Source of the DNA: HGM04593 sp045533955
GTDB taxonomy: Bacteria; Bacteroidota; Bacteroidia; Bacteroidales; Bacteroidaceae
NCBI GenBank assembly: GCA_045533955.1
Contig: JAZSIU010000069.1
Coordinates: 24,655-88,654, forward strand
Length of the DNA stretch: 64,000 nt
Reading direction: 5' to 3'
Positions 32,078 through 41,856 of the stretch are shown in pieces (position 1 is the stretch's first letter; the number at the start of each line of letters is the position of its first letter). The notes under the pieces were generated by a model, which worked only from the letters and a program-made list of their open reading frames with translations, did not search any database and was not told the DNA's origin. A program made the translations under genes and the position numbers.

Positions 32078-33964
32078 TTACATTTGCAGTATGGTCTCGA
32101 GGACGGCCTCTTTGTCCATATTGCATATTTTGTATAATTGTTCGGGGGTTCCGTGCTCGACAAAATTGTCGGGGATTCCTATACAGCGTATTGTGGGTGT
32201 GTAGCCGTGCATCGCCATAAACTCGGTTACTGCCGAGCCTGCACCGCCCTGTACCACACCATCTTCTACTGTAATAATTTTCTTGAATTTTCGGCCTATT
32301 GTGTGTAGCATTTCTTCGTCTAACGGCTTTACGAAGCGCAGGTCGTAGTGCGCCACGCTGATGCCTTTATGGGCGGCCTCTTTGACAACGGGCTCCAACA
32401 GCTTGCCGATGGGGCCCAGCGTCAGAAGGGCAACGTCGTCGCCCTCGGTCAGACAGCGGCCGGTGCCCACTTTTATCTCTTCGAGCGGACAGCGCCAATC
32501 GACAAGGCAGCCTTTGCCGCGCGGATAGCGTATAACGAATGTTCCCTTGTCGGGCAGCTGTGCCGTGTACATAAGGCGGCGAAGCTCGCACTCGTCGTAG
32601 GGTGATGCTATCGTCAGATTGGGAATGGGACGCAGATAGGCAATGTCGAATGCGCCGTGGTGTGTGGGGCCATCCTCGCCCACAATGCCTGCGCGGTCGA
32701 GGCACAGTACCATATTGGCACGCTGGAGTGCTGCGTCGTGTATAAGGTTGTCGTATCCGCGTTGCATAAACGATGAATATATGTTGCAGAAGGGTACTGC
32801 GCCGCCTTGTGCAAGGCCTGCCGAGAATGTTACGGCGTGCCCCTCGGCAATGCCGACGTCGAAGAAGCGCTCGGGCATTTCGCGTCCCAAGATATTCATC
32901 GAGCAGCCCGAGGGCATTGCGGGCGTTATTCCCACTATTTTTTCATTCTCACGGGCAAGCTCCAAAAGTGTCTCGCCAAAGACATCTTGGAAGCGGGGCG
33001 AGCCTCCGTTGCTCACAATTCTCTCGCCTGTCTCGGCATCGAATATTCCCGGCTGATGCCACACGGTGGCATTCTGCTCGGCGGGCTTGTAGCCCTTGCC
33101 CTTTACGGTGTGTATGTGTAGCATTTTGGGACCCTGCATATCTTTTACCAGACGTAGCATCCGCACAAGCTCGCGCACGTCGTGTCCGTCTATGGGGCCG
33201 AAATAGCGTGTGCACATTCCCTCGAATATATTGTTCTGTCTGAAGAGCATAGCCTTCAGGCCGTTGTTGAATCGTGTGAGGCTTTTGGCTCTCTCGCGGT
33301 TCAGAAGGCCGATGTTTTTCAGCCCTCGGGCAATGGCGTATCTTATCTTGTTGTATAACTTTGACGAGTGCATCGAGATGAGCAGCTGGCTCATTCCGCC
33401 CACGCTCTTGTCGATGGACATATTATTGTCGTTCAGTATTATGAGCAGATTGTTGGGCATTGAGGATACGTTGTTCAGACCCTCGAAGGCCAGTCCTCCG
33501 CTCATTGCTCCGTCGCCTATTATGGCCACTACTCGCTCGTCGCGCTTCTGCATAGTGGCGGCCACCGATAGTCCGAGTGCTGCCGATATTGAATTTGAGG
33601 CGTGTCCGGCCACAAATGCGTCATACTCACTCTCTTCGGGCGAGGGAAAGGGCTTAATTCCGCCAAATTTACGGTTGGTGTGGAAACGGTCGCGGCGTCC
33701 GGTGAGTATCTTATGGGCGTATGCTTGGTGCCCGACGTCCCACACGAGTTTGTCGTCGGGTGTCTTGAATACGTAGTGCAGGGCCACCACAAGTTCCACC
33801 GTGCCGAGGCTCGAGGCAAAGTGTCCGGGGTTCTGCGAGAGCGATTCTATGATGAATTCTCGAAGCTCACGGCACACTTGTGGCAGCTGCTCGATGCTCA
33901 GCTTCCTTAGGTCGGCGGGGGTGTTTATGTTGTTTAAAAGTGTAGTCTTGTTATCTTTAGCCAT
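32078..33964 (-). CDS. dxs: 1-deoxy-D-xylulose-5-phosphate synthase
   Basis: 628 residues. First committed step of the MEP pathway (pyruvate plus glyceraldehyde 3-phosphate). Thiamin-diphosphate motif GDGAMSGGLAFEGLNN (about 149-166), VWDVGHQAYAHKILTGR, TVKGKGYKPAEQN, DRAGIVGEDGPTHHGAFD and the C-terminal transketolase domain EDGVVQGGAGSAVTEF are all present. First gene of dxs-trkA-trkH; minus-strand -7 box TATCTTCG at 33999-34006. Confidence 0.97.
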   Translation of the reverse strand: MAKDNKTTLLNNINTPADLRKLSIEQLPQVCRELREFIIESLSQNPGHFASSLGTVELVVALHYVFKTPDDKLVWDVGHQAYAHKILTGRRDRFHTNRKFGGIKPFPSPEESEYDAFVAGHASNSISAALGLSVAATMQKRDERVVAIIGDGAMSGGLAFEGLNNVSSMPNNLLIILNDNNMSIDKSVGGMSQLLISMHSSKLYNKIRYAIARGLKNIGLLNRERAKSLTRFNNGLKAMLFRQNNIFEGMCTRYFGPIDGHDVRELVRMLRLVKDMQGPKMLHIHTVKGKGYKPAEQNATVWHQPGIFDAETGERIVSNGGSPRFQDVFGETLLELARENEKIVGITPAMPSGCSMNILGREMPERFFDVGIAEGHAVTFSAGLAQGGAVPFCNIYSSFMQRGYDNLIHDAALQRANMVLCLDRAGIVGEDGPTHHGAFDIAYLRPIPNLTIASPYDECELRRLMYTAQLPDKGTFVIRYPRGKGCLVDWRCPLEEIKVGTGRCLTEGDDVALLTLGPIGKLLEPVVKEAAHKGISVAHYDLRFVKPLDEEMLHTIGRKFKKIITVEDGVVQGGAGSAVTEFMAMHGYTPTIRCIGIPDNFVEHGTPEQLYKICNMDKEAVLETILQM

Positions 33965-33998
33965 AATTTATTATTTATGGTGCATAGTAATTTAAATG

Positions 33999-34006
33999 CG
34001 AAGATA
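33999..34006 (-). promoter_or_regulatory. -7 box of dxs-trkA-trkH
   Basis: The minus strand reads TATCTTCG, 35 bases before the dxs ATG. Confidence 0.4.
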
Positions 34007-34117
34007 ATACAAACGGAAAAAATAATCAAGAAAAAATAATAAGAAAGCATTCGCGTGCCCGATAAGTGCCATAAAAAACGGCTCGATGCAATCTTTTTGT
34101 GTGGCTCGATGGTGCAA

Positions 34118-34156
34118 AAAAATCCTCTGCCGCAATTACTGCGGCAGAGGATTTTT
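34118..34156 (-). terminator. Terminator of the PepSY-like lipoprotein gene
   Basis: A 17-base stem (34118-34134 with 34140-34156; core TCCTCTGCCGCA) with A/T ends, 36 bases after the stop at 34192. Confidence 0.75.
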
Positions 34157-34191
34157 GTTCTCTTTTTCTCGTGGGGGTAGGAGACTAAGGG

Positions 34192-35004
34192 TTAATTTAA
34201 GATTGTGCCCTCGGGGGTTACATATAATCTGTTCTCGAAATTGCCTTTCTCGACCTCAATTTTGAAAAAGACGGCCTCGGGGGTTAAAATGTAGTCGGCA
34301 TCGTCTATTTTGTAGTCGGGGTGGGCCTGTGCAACGGCGGCGGTTACAGCTTGTGGCAGCGAGGCCACTGCAACGTCCCATTTTGTATATACCCACGCCT
34401 CGTTGTTGTCGAAATAGAGCTCTTTCAGGATATTCTCGTGTTTAATTTCCACCTCGAGAAGATTCTCTTTGTCGTACTCGGCCGAGAGGATTGTGCCCCC
34501 GGGGTAATTCTGCTCTATAAAACTCTTTACTGCCGGGCTCAGGGCGGGCGCTGCTCCTTCGCTTCCGTTGCTGACAATTACTCCATCGGGGGTTACAAAA
34601 ATCCACTGCTCAATGCCGCCTTTGTCAATCTCAATCTCGTAGTAGCTGTTATTCTCGGTCTCGACAAAATCGGAATCGTCGATGCGAAAATCGGGGTAGG
34701 CCTTTGACACAGCCTCGGTAACGGCTTGCGGCAGCGAGGCGATGGCAACGTCCCATTCTGTATATAGCCATTTGTTTGCCGAGTTAAAATAGGCGTCTTT
34801 TATGTGGCTGTCGTGAAGAAACTCAACTTCGAGGAGGCCGTCGCGGTCGTATTCCGCGCCGCGTATGGTGGCGCCGTTGTACTTTTGCTCAATGAACGAC
34901 TTTACAGCCTCGTTGACGGCTACTTTCTTATCGTCATCATTGTCGCAGGCTGTAAAGAGCCCTGCTGTCAGCGCAAACAGAATGATAGAAAATAGTTTTT
35001 TCAT
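34192..35004 (-). CDS. Duplicated PepSY-like domain lipoprotein
   Basis: 270 residues. Lipoprotein signal ending FTAC at about 17-20. The mature part is two tandem copies of a roughly 120-residue unit (about 28-148 and 153-270), each with VKSFIEQ-x-Y-x-G-x-x-I, a W-x-Y-T-x-WDVA-x-ASLPQAV segment, and D-Y/F-x-IDD followed by Y-x-I-E-(I/V)-x-K-G. This is the PepSY-like (DUF2874) fold found in Bacteroidota exported proteins. An eight-base repeat tract lies upstream (35039-35088). No enzymatic motif; role unknown. Confidence 0.82.
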   Translation of the reverse strand: MKKLFSIILFALTAGLFTACDNDDDKKVAVNEAVKSFIEQKYNGATIRGAEYDRDGLLEVEFLHDSHIKDAYFNSANKWLYTEWDVAIASLPQAVTEAVSKAYPDFRIDDSDFVETENNSYYEIEIDKGGIEQWIFVTPDGVIVSNGSEGAAPALSPAVKSFIEQNYPGGTILSAEYDKENLLEVEIKHENILKELYFDNNEAWVYTKWDVAVASLPQAVTAAVAQAHPDYKIDDADYILTPEAVFFKIEVEKGNFENRLYVTPEGTILN

Positions 35005-35038
35005 AATTGTCTCGTTTTTAGTTTATGGTAAATTGGGG

Positions 35039-35088
35039 TTTAGTTGTTTAGTTGTTTAGTTGTTTAGTTGTTTAGTTGTTTAGTTGTT
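35039..35088. repeat. 8-bp tandem repeat (TAGTTGTT, about six copies)
   Basis: A clean microsatellite of TAGTTGTT units from 35039 to 35088, 35 bases before the start codon of the lipoprotein gene, hence in its leader or promoter. A change of copy number would alter spacing but not a reading frame. Confidence 0.9.
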
Positions 35089-35141
35089 CTTGGGGGGAAA
35101 CGTATGTTCTTTGTTGTTTAGGGAAATTGGGGATGTGGTAA

Positions 35142-35582
35142 TTAGTCGTCAATGTCGATGATATTAAAATTTTTGTCGAAGGTAAGCTCTAAGCGGTTCG
35201 ATAGTCTGACCTCGTAGTCGTTGCGGTCGCGGTCAATTTGCAGGATTTTTTCGCCCTCGTAGTGCTCTTTTACGTAGTTTCTTATTTGCAGGGGGACAAT
35301 GTCGGCGGGAACCTCGGAGTAGCGGCAGTCAACCTCTTTCCAATTGCCGTTGCGCAGAAACTCGAGCTTTGTGCCGTCGGTAAATACTACCTCGAAATTC
35401 TTGTCGAATAGGTCGCGCTCTTCTTTTACATAGGATATTTTCAGTTTCGAGAAGTAATTGGATATAAATGTTTGCGACGATGCGGGTAGTTTGTCCTTTG
35501 TTATTACTCGGTCGTTGTCGGCCTTGGCTGTTGCGATACTGAGTGTGAAGATTGCGAGTGTCAATAAAAATAGCTTTTTCAT
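35142..35582 (-). CDS. Exported PepSY-like protein
   Basis: 146 residues with a signal peptide ending TAKAD. Two half-units: LPASSQTFISNYFSKLKISYVKEE with FEVVFTDGTKLEFLRNGNWKEVDC, and VPLQIRNYVKEHYEGEKILQIDRDRNDYEVRLSNRLELTFDKN. This is the PepSY-like/DUF2874 pattern (W-K-x-V-D and paired strands). It lies downstream of a histidine kinase/response regulator pair on the same strand, a frequent arrangement in Bacteroides, which suggests it belongs to that regulon. Confidence 0.82.
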   Translation of the reverse strand: MKKLFLLTLAIFTLSIATAKADNDRVITKDKLPASSQTFISNYFSKLKISYVKEERDLFDKNFEVVFTDGTKLEFLRNGNWKEVDCRYSEVPADIVPLQIRNYVKEHYEGEKILQIDRDRNDYEVRLSNRLELTFDKNFNIIDIDD

Positions 35583-35863
35583 AATTTTCTGTTTTTTTCT
35601 TTGTTAGTTATTCCGTTATTTAAACAAGCTCTTTGCGGGGCTTGTTCGATGGTGTGGTGTAACGAATGTAAAATCATCCTCATAAATGTTGTTGCGCGCA
35701 TCGGATGGTTGTCGCTTCCTGCACCATTTACAGTGCAAATATTATATGCGATTCTGAAAAGAAATTGAAAAAACAGGAAATTTTCGAAAAAAATGGATTT
35801 TTTTCTTCGGTGGCGGCTTTTTCTTCTGTTGGCGGTTGTGCTCTTACCTCTTTTATATGTTCT

Positions 35864-37126
35864 TTATACGAGGGTAATGACAAAATGATGCTGCCCCTTG
35901 TCGAAACGGTACGATACGCCGAATCCATAGTAGCGGCATATTGAATTGACCAGCGGAAGGCCCAAGCCTGTCGAGCCGCTCTTCCCGCTGTGATAGAAGC
36001 GCTCGAAAATTTGTGTGCTGTCGAGAGGCTCGTCGCCGTCGTTGCTGACGATAATCTCGCTCTTTGTGAGTGCGACGTTTATGCGCGCGCCGTCGGCCGA
36101 GTGGACAAAGGCGTTCTTTAGAAGGTTTGTTACAAGAGTGTTTGCCAGCGACTCGTTCATTCTTACAATGCGCCTGTCAGCGAGACTGCTTGTGCACGTG
36201 ATTGCGCGGTGCGAGTATATCTCGCGGTAGGTCTCGGTCTCGTCGCGCAGAATTGCTGCGATATTAACGTCCGAGCATTCGGGAATCTGTCCGTTGTCTA
36301 TTTTTGTCAGTAGCAGCAGTGTCCTGTTCAGGCGCACCAAGCGTGTGAGCGAGCGTTGAATCTTGGCAAGTTCGGCATACTGCTCCTCGTTCAGCGGGGT
36401 GTTGTTGACGAGCCACTCTATGCGGTTGCCAATGACGGCCAGCGGTGTCTGAAGCTCGTGCGAGGCGTTACCGATGAATAGTTTCTGCTGCTCGAAATGC
36501 TCCTCGGTGCGGTCAATGGTCGTCTGTGCCGAGTGGTTCAGCTTGTCAAATTCTATGATTTTTGAGTGGGGTAGTCGTTCGGGTCGGCGCCCCGGGGTGT
36601 ATCTGTCGAGCCACTTTAAAAGGGTGTATAGTGGCCGCATACTGCGATAGACAATGAGTGTGGTTGCTACGATGATTGTTATCAGCAGCAGAATATAGAG
36701 CACGAGCGTGTGCCAGAAGATTGCACTCAGAAGGTCGTCGCGCTCGAATGTGGGCATTGCAACGGTGAGGCGGTACATACGCTCGTCGTCGTCCATATAT
36801 ACGGTTGTCAGCACGCGGGCGGGCTCGGTGTCGCGCTGTTCGGGAATATAGACCATCTCGTCGTGAAAGGTCATATAGGGCTCTACCCTCTCGCCCTGTG
36901 GCAGCGGTACAATTGTGTAGCTGTTGTTCGAGCCGTTGTTGAGCGCGGGCAGAGGCTCGCCTGCCAAATGACGGCGTATGACAATCTCGGCATACTCGAC
37001 AAGGCTGTCGTCCGATTCGTCGTTTATCTCGCCTACCATAGTGTAATAAAATACTACCGCCCACAATGCAATCACGGGCAGAAGCACCAGCGCCAGACGC
37101 AGCGTAATATGGTAGATGAGTTTCAT
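35864..37126 (-). CDS. Sensor histidine kinase
   Basis: 420 residues. Two membrane helices (about 8-30 and 133-155) bracket a periplasmic sensor of about 100 residues; no clear HAMP. HisKA: ASHELQTPLAVIGNRIEW (phospho-His near 220), then HATPase with NLLKNAFVHS (N box) and GLGLPLVNSICRYYGF (G2 box). It probably phosphorylates the adjacent OmpR-type regulator (24-base gap). Signal unknown. Confidence 0.93.
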   Translation of the reverse strand: MKLIYHITLRLALVLLPVIALWAVVFYYTMVGEINDESDDSLVEYAEIVIRRHLAGEPLPALNNGSNNSYTIVPLPQGERVEPYMTFHDEMVYIPEQRDTEPARVLTTVYMDDDERMYRLTVAMPTFERDDLLSAIFWHTLVLYILLLITIIVATTLIVYRSMRPLYTLLKWLDRYTPGRRPERLPHSKIIEFDKLNHSAQTTIDRTEEHFEQQKLFIGNASHELQTPLAVIGNRIEWLVNNTPLNEEQYAELAKIQRSLTRLVRLNRTLLLLTKIDNGQIPECSDVNIAAILRDETETYREIYSHRAITCTSSLADRRIVRMNESLANTLVTNLLKNAFVHSADGARINVALTKSEIIVSNDGDEPLDSTQIFERFYHSGKSGSTGLGLPLVNSICRYYGFGVSYRFDKGQHHFVITLV

Positions 37127-37150
37127 CGTATCTCTTGTGGTTTATGGTGG

Positions 37151-37834
37151 TTAATCGGCCTCGTCCGAGAGTTTGTAGCCGAATCCATAGACGGCCTTGA
37201 TGTTTACGGTGGCGCCGGCCTCGGAGAGCTTTTTCCTTAGGTTTTTCACCTGTGCATAGACGAATCCGAAATTGTCGGCAGCGTCAATGTGGTCGCCCCA
37301 CACTGCCTCGGCAAGCGCTGCCTTGTCGATAATGTGGTTGGGACGTTGCAGAAAATAGAGCAGAATGTCAAACTCTTTCTTAAGCAGTGTGAGGGGCTTG
37401 TCGTCGACCGCCACTCTGCGCCCCGATACGTCGAGGCTGATGTTCCCGGCCTTCATCGTGCTCTCTACCGCGGCCGACCCGCGGCGCAGCACGCTGCGTA
37501 TGCGCGCCTGAAGCTCGGCCATATAAAAGGGCTTTGCAAGATAGTCGTCGGCCCCAAGCTCGAGGCCTTCGACCTTGTCATCAATTGAGTCGCGTGCCGA
37601 GATTATTATCACGCGGTCGCTCTTGCCCAGGCTTTTTATGTGTCTGAGCAGTGTAAGGCCGTTGCCGTCGGGCAGTGTGATGTCGAGCATTATGCATTCG
37701 TAGTTGTATCCTGCAATCTTATCCTCGGCCTCGCGGAAGGTGGATGCCGTTTCCACTACGTATCCCTCGCCGCGCAGGGCTCGCAGCATAATTTCGCGCA
37801 GCGAGTCGTCGTCCTCTATTATCAGCAGTTTCAT
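37151..37834 (-). CDS. OmpR-family response regulator
   Basis: 227 residues from the Met at 37834. Receiver domain with acidic pair EDDD at 7-10, phospho-acceptor Asp51 in CIMLDITLPDGNG, Ser/Thr IISA and Lys of YLAKPF. C-terminal winged helix (LTLLKKEFDILLYFLQRPN, then IDAADNFGFVYAQVKNLRKKL, VYGFGYKL) binds DNA. An upstream in-frame Met (37867) is less likely since the receiver starts at MKLLIIEDD. First gene of the two-component operon. Confidence 0.95.
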   Translation of the reverse strand: MKLLIIEDDDSLREIMLRALRGEGYVVETASTFREAEDKIAGYNYECIMLDITLPDGNGLTLLRHIKSLGKSDRVIIISARDSIDDKVEGLELGADDYLAKPFYMAELQARIRSVLRRGSAAVESTMKAGNISLDVSGRRVAVDDKPLTLLKKEFDILLYFLQRPNHIIDKAALAEAVWGDHIDAADNFGFVYAQVKNLRKKLSEAGATVNIKAVYGFGYKLSDEAD

Positions 37835-37909
37835 TGAATCTGTTTTTTTATCTTTTTTAGACTGCAATATTAGCCTCCGATTCTGAAGAGAATCTGAAAT
37901 GCCTCGGGC

Positions 37910-40051
37910 TCAGACAAGCTCGTAGTCGAGCTGTTTGCGGTCAAGATTGGCGCGCACGATGCGTATGCGCACTGCGTCGCCTATCATATATTTGCGGTGT
38001 GTGCGACGCCCCACAAGGCAGTAGTTGGCGTCGTCAAATTCGTAATAATCGTCCTGAAGTGTGCGCAGGGGTATCATTCCCTCGCACTTATTCTCGTTAA
38101 TCTCGGCATAAATTCCCCACTCGGTAACGCCGCTTATGACTGCATCGTATTCCTCGCCAATGTGCTCGCTCATAAACTCTACCTGTTTGTATTTTATGCT
38201 GGCGCGCTCGGCATTTGCGGCCACCTGCTCTTGTGCCGAGCAGTGCTCGCAGAAGTCCTCGTATTTTGCTTGGCTTGCCGAACGGCTGTTCTGCACAAGG
38301 TAGCGTGTGAGCAGACGGTGCACAAGAAGGTCGGGGTAGCGGCGTATGGGCGAGGTGAAATGTGTGTAATATTTAAAAGCGAGGCCGTAGTGCCCGATAT
38401 TCTCGGTGGAGTATTTTGCTTTTTGCATTGTGCGCAGTGATATTTGCTCAATTACATTCTGCTCTTTTGTGCCTTTAATTTCGCCCAAAAGGTTGTTGAG
38501 TGCCGCAGGCGAGGTGGTGCGTCCCGAGGAACTTTTCATCTTGTAGCCCAATTTTGCGACGAAGCGTGCAAGCACGGTCAGTTTCTCGGGGTCGGGGGTG
38601 TCGTGTACTCGATAGACGAACGTCTTTGGTTGGTTCTTTGCGGTCTTTCGGCCTATGGTCTCGGCTACCGTACGGTTGGCCAGAAGCATAAACTCCTCGA
38701 TGAGTTGATGCGACTCGTTGCTCTCGCTGAAATATGCCGATACGGGCTTGCCCGTTTCGTCGAGGCGGAAGTGAACCTCGGCCTGTTGAAAATCAATCGC
38801 TCCGGCTGCGAAGCGCTTGGTGCGCATCGCTTGTGCCATCTTGTTGAGCGTCATAAGCTCGGCGGCATAATCGCCCTCGCCCTTTGTGAGAATATCCTGT
38901 ACTTCTTCGTAACTGAAGCGTCGGTTGCTGTTGATGATGGCGCGTACTATGCGAAAATTCTTTACCTCGGCGCTGTCGCTCATTGTGAATATCACCGAGT
39001 AGGTGAGCTTTTCTTCGTTCGGGCGCAGCGAGCATAGGAAATTGCATAGTCGCTCGGGCAGCATAGGAATTGTGCGGTCAACCAAATAGATAGAGGTTGC
39101 GCGCTTGAATGCCTCCTTGTCTATTGTGCTGCCTTCGGTAACGTAGTGCGAGACGTCGGCAATGTGTACGCCAACCTCCCATAGTTTGTCCGATATTTTG
39201 CGTATCGAGATGGCGTCGTCAAAGTCTTTGGCATCGACGGGGTCGATGGTGAATGTGGTAACCGGGCGAAAATCCTCGCGGCGGGCAATTTCGTCGGCGG
39301 TGATTTCTGCTGGCAGATGGTTGGCTGCCTCTTCCACCGCTGCGGGATAGACATAGGGCAGGCCGTACTCGGCAAGGATGGCATTCATCTCGGCGTCATT
39401 TTCGCCGTTTTTACCGAGAATATCGACCACTTTCCCGATGGGGTTGCGGCTCTCCAATGGCCAATCGAGTAGTTTAACGACGGCTTTATCGCCCGATTTT
39501 CCACCCTTAAGGTGCTCTTTGGGAATAAAAATGTCGTTGGGCATAATGCGGCTTTCGGTGAGCAGCAGCGCATAGTGCTTTTCGACCTTGAGCACGCCGA
39601 CGAACGAGTCGTGCTTGCGGCGGATAATCTCGACTACCTCGCCCTCGGGGCCGCGCCCGCGTCTCTTGGCAAAGAGCGTTACGCGCACATAATCGTCGGT
39701 GAGTGCGTGCATTGAGTTGCGCTCCGTTATTATGACAGGCTCGCCGCCATCCTCGGGCGTAACAATGTTGTATCCCTCGTTGCTGCGCTTGAATGTTCCG
39801 CACAGCACCGAGCCTCTGTTGGCCAATTGATATTTGCGAAAGAGGGGCTCGATGAGATAGCCGTCAAAGACCATATCATCGAGGATGGATACACACATTG
39901 TGCGCGCCGACATTGATGTCAGCCCCAGCTCTTTGAAAATCTCCTTTGTGCTCAACTGCTCATCGTTGTGGCGGTTGAATAATTCCACAACCATCTCGAC
40001 CAACTGACGTTTGTTCATACGTCTGCTTGCTTTTCCACCTTTCTTTGCCAT
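37910..40051 (-). CDS. rnr: Ribonuclease R
   Basis: 713 residues. N-terminal helix-turn-helix, cold-shock domains (about 65-230), the RNB catalytic domain with TIDPVDAKDFDDAISI (metal-binding aspartates, about 262-277) and HYGLAFKYYTHFTSPIRRYPDLLVHR, and a C-terminal S1 domain (YDAVISGVTEWGIYAEI). It degrades structured RNA 3' to 5'. The S1 domain ends without the long basic tail of enteric enzymes. Confidence 0.95.
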   Translation of the reverse strand: MAKKGGKASRRMNKRQLVEMVVELFNRHNDEQLSTKEIFKELGLTSMSARTMCVSILDDMVFDGYLIEPLFRKYQLANRGSVLCGTFKRSNEGYNIVTPEDGGEPVIITERNSMHALTDDYVRVTLFAKRRGRGPEGEVVEIIRRKHDSFVGVLKVEKHYALLLTESRIMPNDIFIPKEHLKGGKSGDKAVVKLLDWPLESRNPIGKVVDILGKNGENDAEMNAILAEYGLPYVYPAAVEEAANHLPAEITADEIARREDFRPVTTFTIDPVDAKDFDDAISIRKISDKLWEVGVHIADVSHYVTEGSTIDKEAFKRATSIYLVDRTIPMLPERLCNFLCSLRPNEEKLTYSVIFTMSDSAEVKNFRIVRAIINSNRRFSYEEVQDILTKGEGDYAAELMTLNKMAQAMRTKRFAAGAIDFQQAEVHFRLDETGKPVSAYFSESNESHQLIEEFMLLANRTVAETIGRKTAKNQPKTFVYRVHDTPDPEKLTVLARFVAKLGYKMKSSSGRTTSPAALNNLLGEIKGTKEQNVIEQISLRTMQKAKYSTENIGHYGLAFKYYTHFTSPIRRYPDLLVHRLLTRYLVQNSRSASQAKYEDFCEHCSAQEQVAANAERASIKYKQVEFMSEHIGEEYDAVISGVTEWGIYAEINENKCEGMIPLRTLQDDYYEFDDANYCLVGRRTHRKYMIGDAVRIRIVRANLDRKQLDYELV

Positions 40052-40170
40052 AGCCTTGTTGTTTTAATGTTGTCGCTAAAATAGTAATAAAAAAAATGAA
40101 CACAAATTTAATTGTGTCAAAAATGTGGACGAAACATTTAAACAATGTGAAAAAACGGGTGCGCGAGGGG

Positions 40171-41856
40171 TTATTGATGTATATTTAACCAATTGCGGGC
40201 TCTGTTTTTAATTCCCTCGTACCATTCGGATTCATTATTACAGCTTTTTATCAATTCGTTTGAGAATTCGAAGAAGTTGCGCATTTGTTTCGAGGAAGGG
40301 GTGTAATCGGCCTTATAACTATCTTCTAACATTTTCTGGAAAAGATGCAGTGGGAGTGGTATTATGGTAGATTTTCCGCCATAATATGTAATGTTTAAAT
40401 TGTGGAGTGTGTAAAAATGTGCAATGCAGGATTCGTTTATTGTAGGAGCGATAAAAAGACAATAACAAGGCTTGCCGCTATCTTTTTTAATTTTGCCAAG
40501 ATGACGGCTTACGGGCTCGCCTTCCATATCATATTGTTTCTGTCCGGTGGCCAAAGTAACCTCTACCGATACAATGTAGTCGCCGTAATCACAAAGAATG
40601 TCGGCCATATTTCCTTGAGCGGTAGAGAGTGGATTGCCAAAATCATCAAAATTGAGATTGGCTTTAATGTTCCCACCGTCAATCATAGTCATAGCTCTCC
40701 AAGTGTTCCATTCAAACATTAAAGGGGCGTCGTATAGCTCGTTTTTTTCTATTAACTTAAACGTATTTTGAATATCGTCATATAATTTATAATCCTTTAT
40801 GTCTTTTATTTGCTTTTTTATTCTTGATTCCTTGCGATTCTCGATGAGTTCAAATAATAAGTCTTTTAAATTCTCTGTGCTACTATTTGTCTCAGTTCCT
40901 ACATTTTGAAACTCGGTATTTAACCTTTCTATAATTGCTTGTCGGTTGTCTGTCAAAAGTTGAGGACATTCAGAGGCTCCAAGATACTTAATATAGCTAT
41001 CCTCGTCATCTACAAAACAAGGATTGCGGTCGATTGTATCTAATATGTAATCAACGTCGGGGATGCGTTCGGGAATAATACTTAAAGATTTTCCTATATG
41101 GGAAACATTTACTAAGCCCGTTGCTCGCAAATATCTGAAACAAGCGTCAGCATAGTCTCTAAGATTGCTTGATTGTGTCTTAAGGAATTTTTCTAAGGAT
41201 TGTTCGTTACTTTCTCTTGTCTTAATCTTACCGCTTGCGATACGTTCTGCATAGATGGCTTTTAGCTCTTGATGAAGATATTCCGTCTTGAATCTGCGGT
41301 AATTTAATTTGTTTAATGCTTTTGCCGAACGAAAGACTTCTATCTTTTTGATGATATTATCAAAGTTGTGCCAATCGGTTAATTGCATACCAAATATTTG
41401 TAATTCATCAAATTTAAGAGTGCTCATTGTACGAACCAGACGAAGCATCTCTAAATATGGCTTTATGCAGAATTTGGCGGCCTTTTGTGTTGGCTTATGG
41501 TAGGGAGAGGGTAACTGAAATTTTAACATTTGACGCAGGAATATTTCTTCTTTTCTTTTTGAGTTAAGAAGCGCATTTCCTGCCGGTGTTAATGATATAG
41601 TGGGTGATAAAGTAATAAATCCCAATGACTTTGGTGCGCGATTTATTCTGTCTCTTGCGCTGAATGCCGGGTCTTTCTCGCCTTTTCCGTTGAAATAATG
41701 CTCTTTGCTCAATGTGTTCATAAAATCACATTGAGTTTCGGTGTTCCAAATTTTGTTGTTGTAATATTCTATTAACAACTCAATCTCGGGAATCATCTTC
41801 TCGGGTGTTCGTGGAGATGTTGTCAGGAATAATAATTTACTATCTATCCGTGCCAT
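40171..41856 (-). CDS. AlwI family type II restriction endonuclease
   Basis: 561 residues from MARIDSK at 41856 (an upstream Met at 41874 adds six). N-terminal LLFLTTSPRTPEKM and the C-terminal nuclease part ADILCDYGDYIVSVEVTLATGQKQYDMEGEPVSRH (Asp419, Glu432) match AlwI-type enzymes, a PD-(D/E)xK family whose members cut asymmetrically beside sites such as GGATC or GAGTC. The first 400 residues would read the target. Its start overlaps the methyltransferase gene by 17 bases or more. AT-rich codon use unlike the flanking genes points to transfer. Confidence 0.88.
   Translation of the reverse strand: MARIDSKLLFLTTSPRTPEKMIPEIELLIEYYNNKIWNTETQCDFMNTLSKEHYFNGKGEKDPAFSARDRINRAPKSLGFITLSPTISLTPAGNALLNSKRKEEIFLRQMLKFQLPSPYHKPTQKAAKFCIKPYLEMLRLVRTMSTLKFDELQIFGMQLTDWHNFDNIIKKIEVFRSAKALNKLNYRRFKTEYLHQELKAIYAERIASGKIKTRESNEQSLEKFLKTQSSNLRDYADACFRYLRATGLVNVSHIGKSLSIIPERIPDVDYILDTIDRNPCFVDDEDSYIKYLGASECPQLLTDNRQAIIERLNTEFQNVGTETNSSTENLKDLLFELIENRKESRIKKQIKDIKDYKLYDDIQNTFKLIEKNELYDAPLMFEWNTWRAMTMIDGGNIKANLNFDDFGNPLSTAQGNMADILCDYGDYIVSVEVTLATGQKQYDMEGEPVSRHLGKIKKDSGKPCYCLFIAPTINESCIAHFYTLHNLNITYYGGKSTIIPLPLHLFQKMLEDSYKADYTPSSKQMRNFFEFSNELIKSCNNESEWYEGIKNRARNWLNIHQ

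Noticed and set aside
35039..35088. Possible CRISPR or origin iterons
   Set aside because: Eight-base units without spacers and no replication gene nearby; a simple microsatellite.
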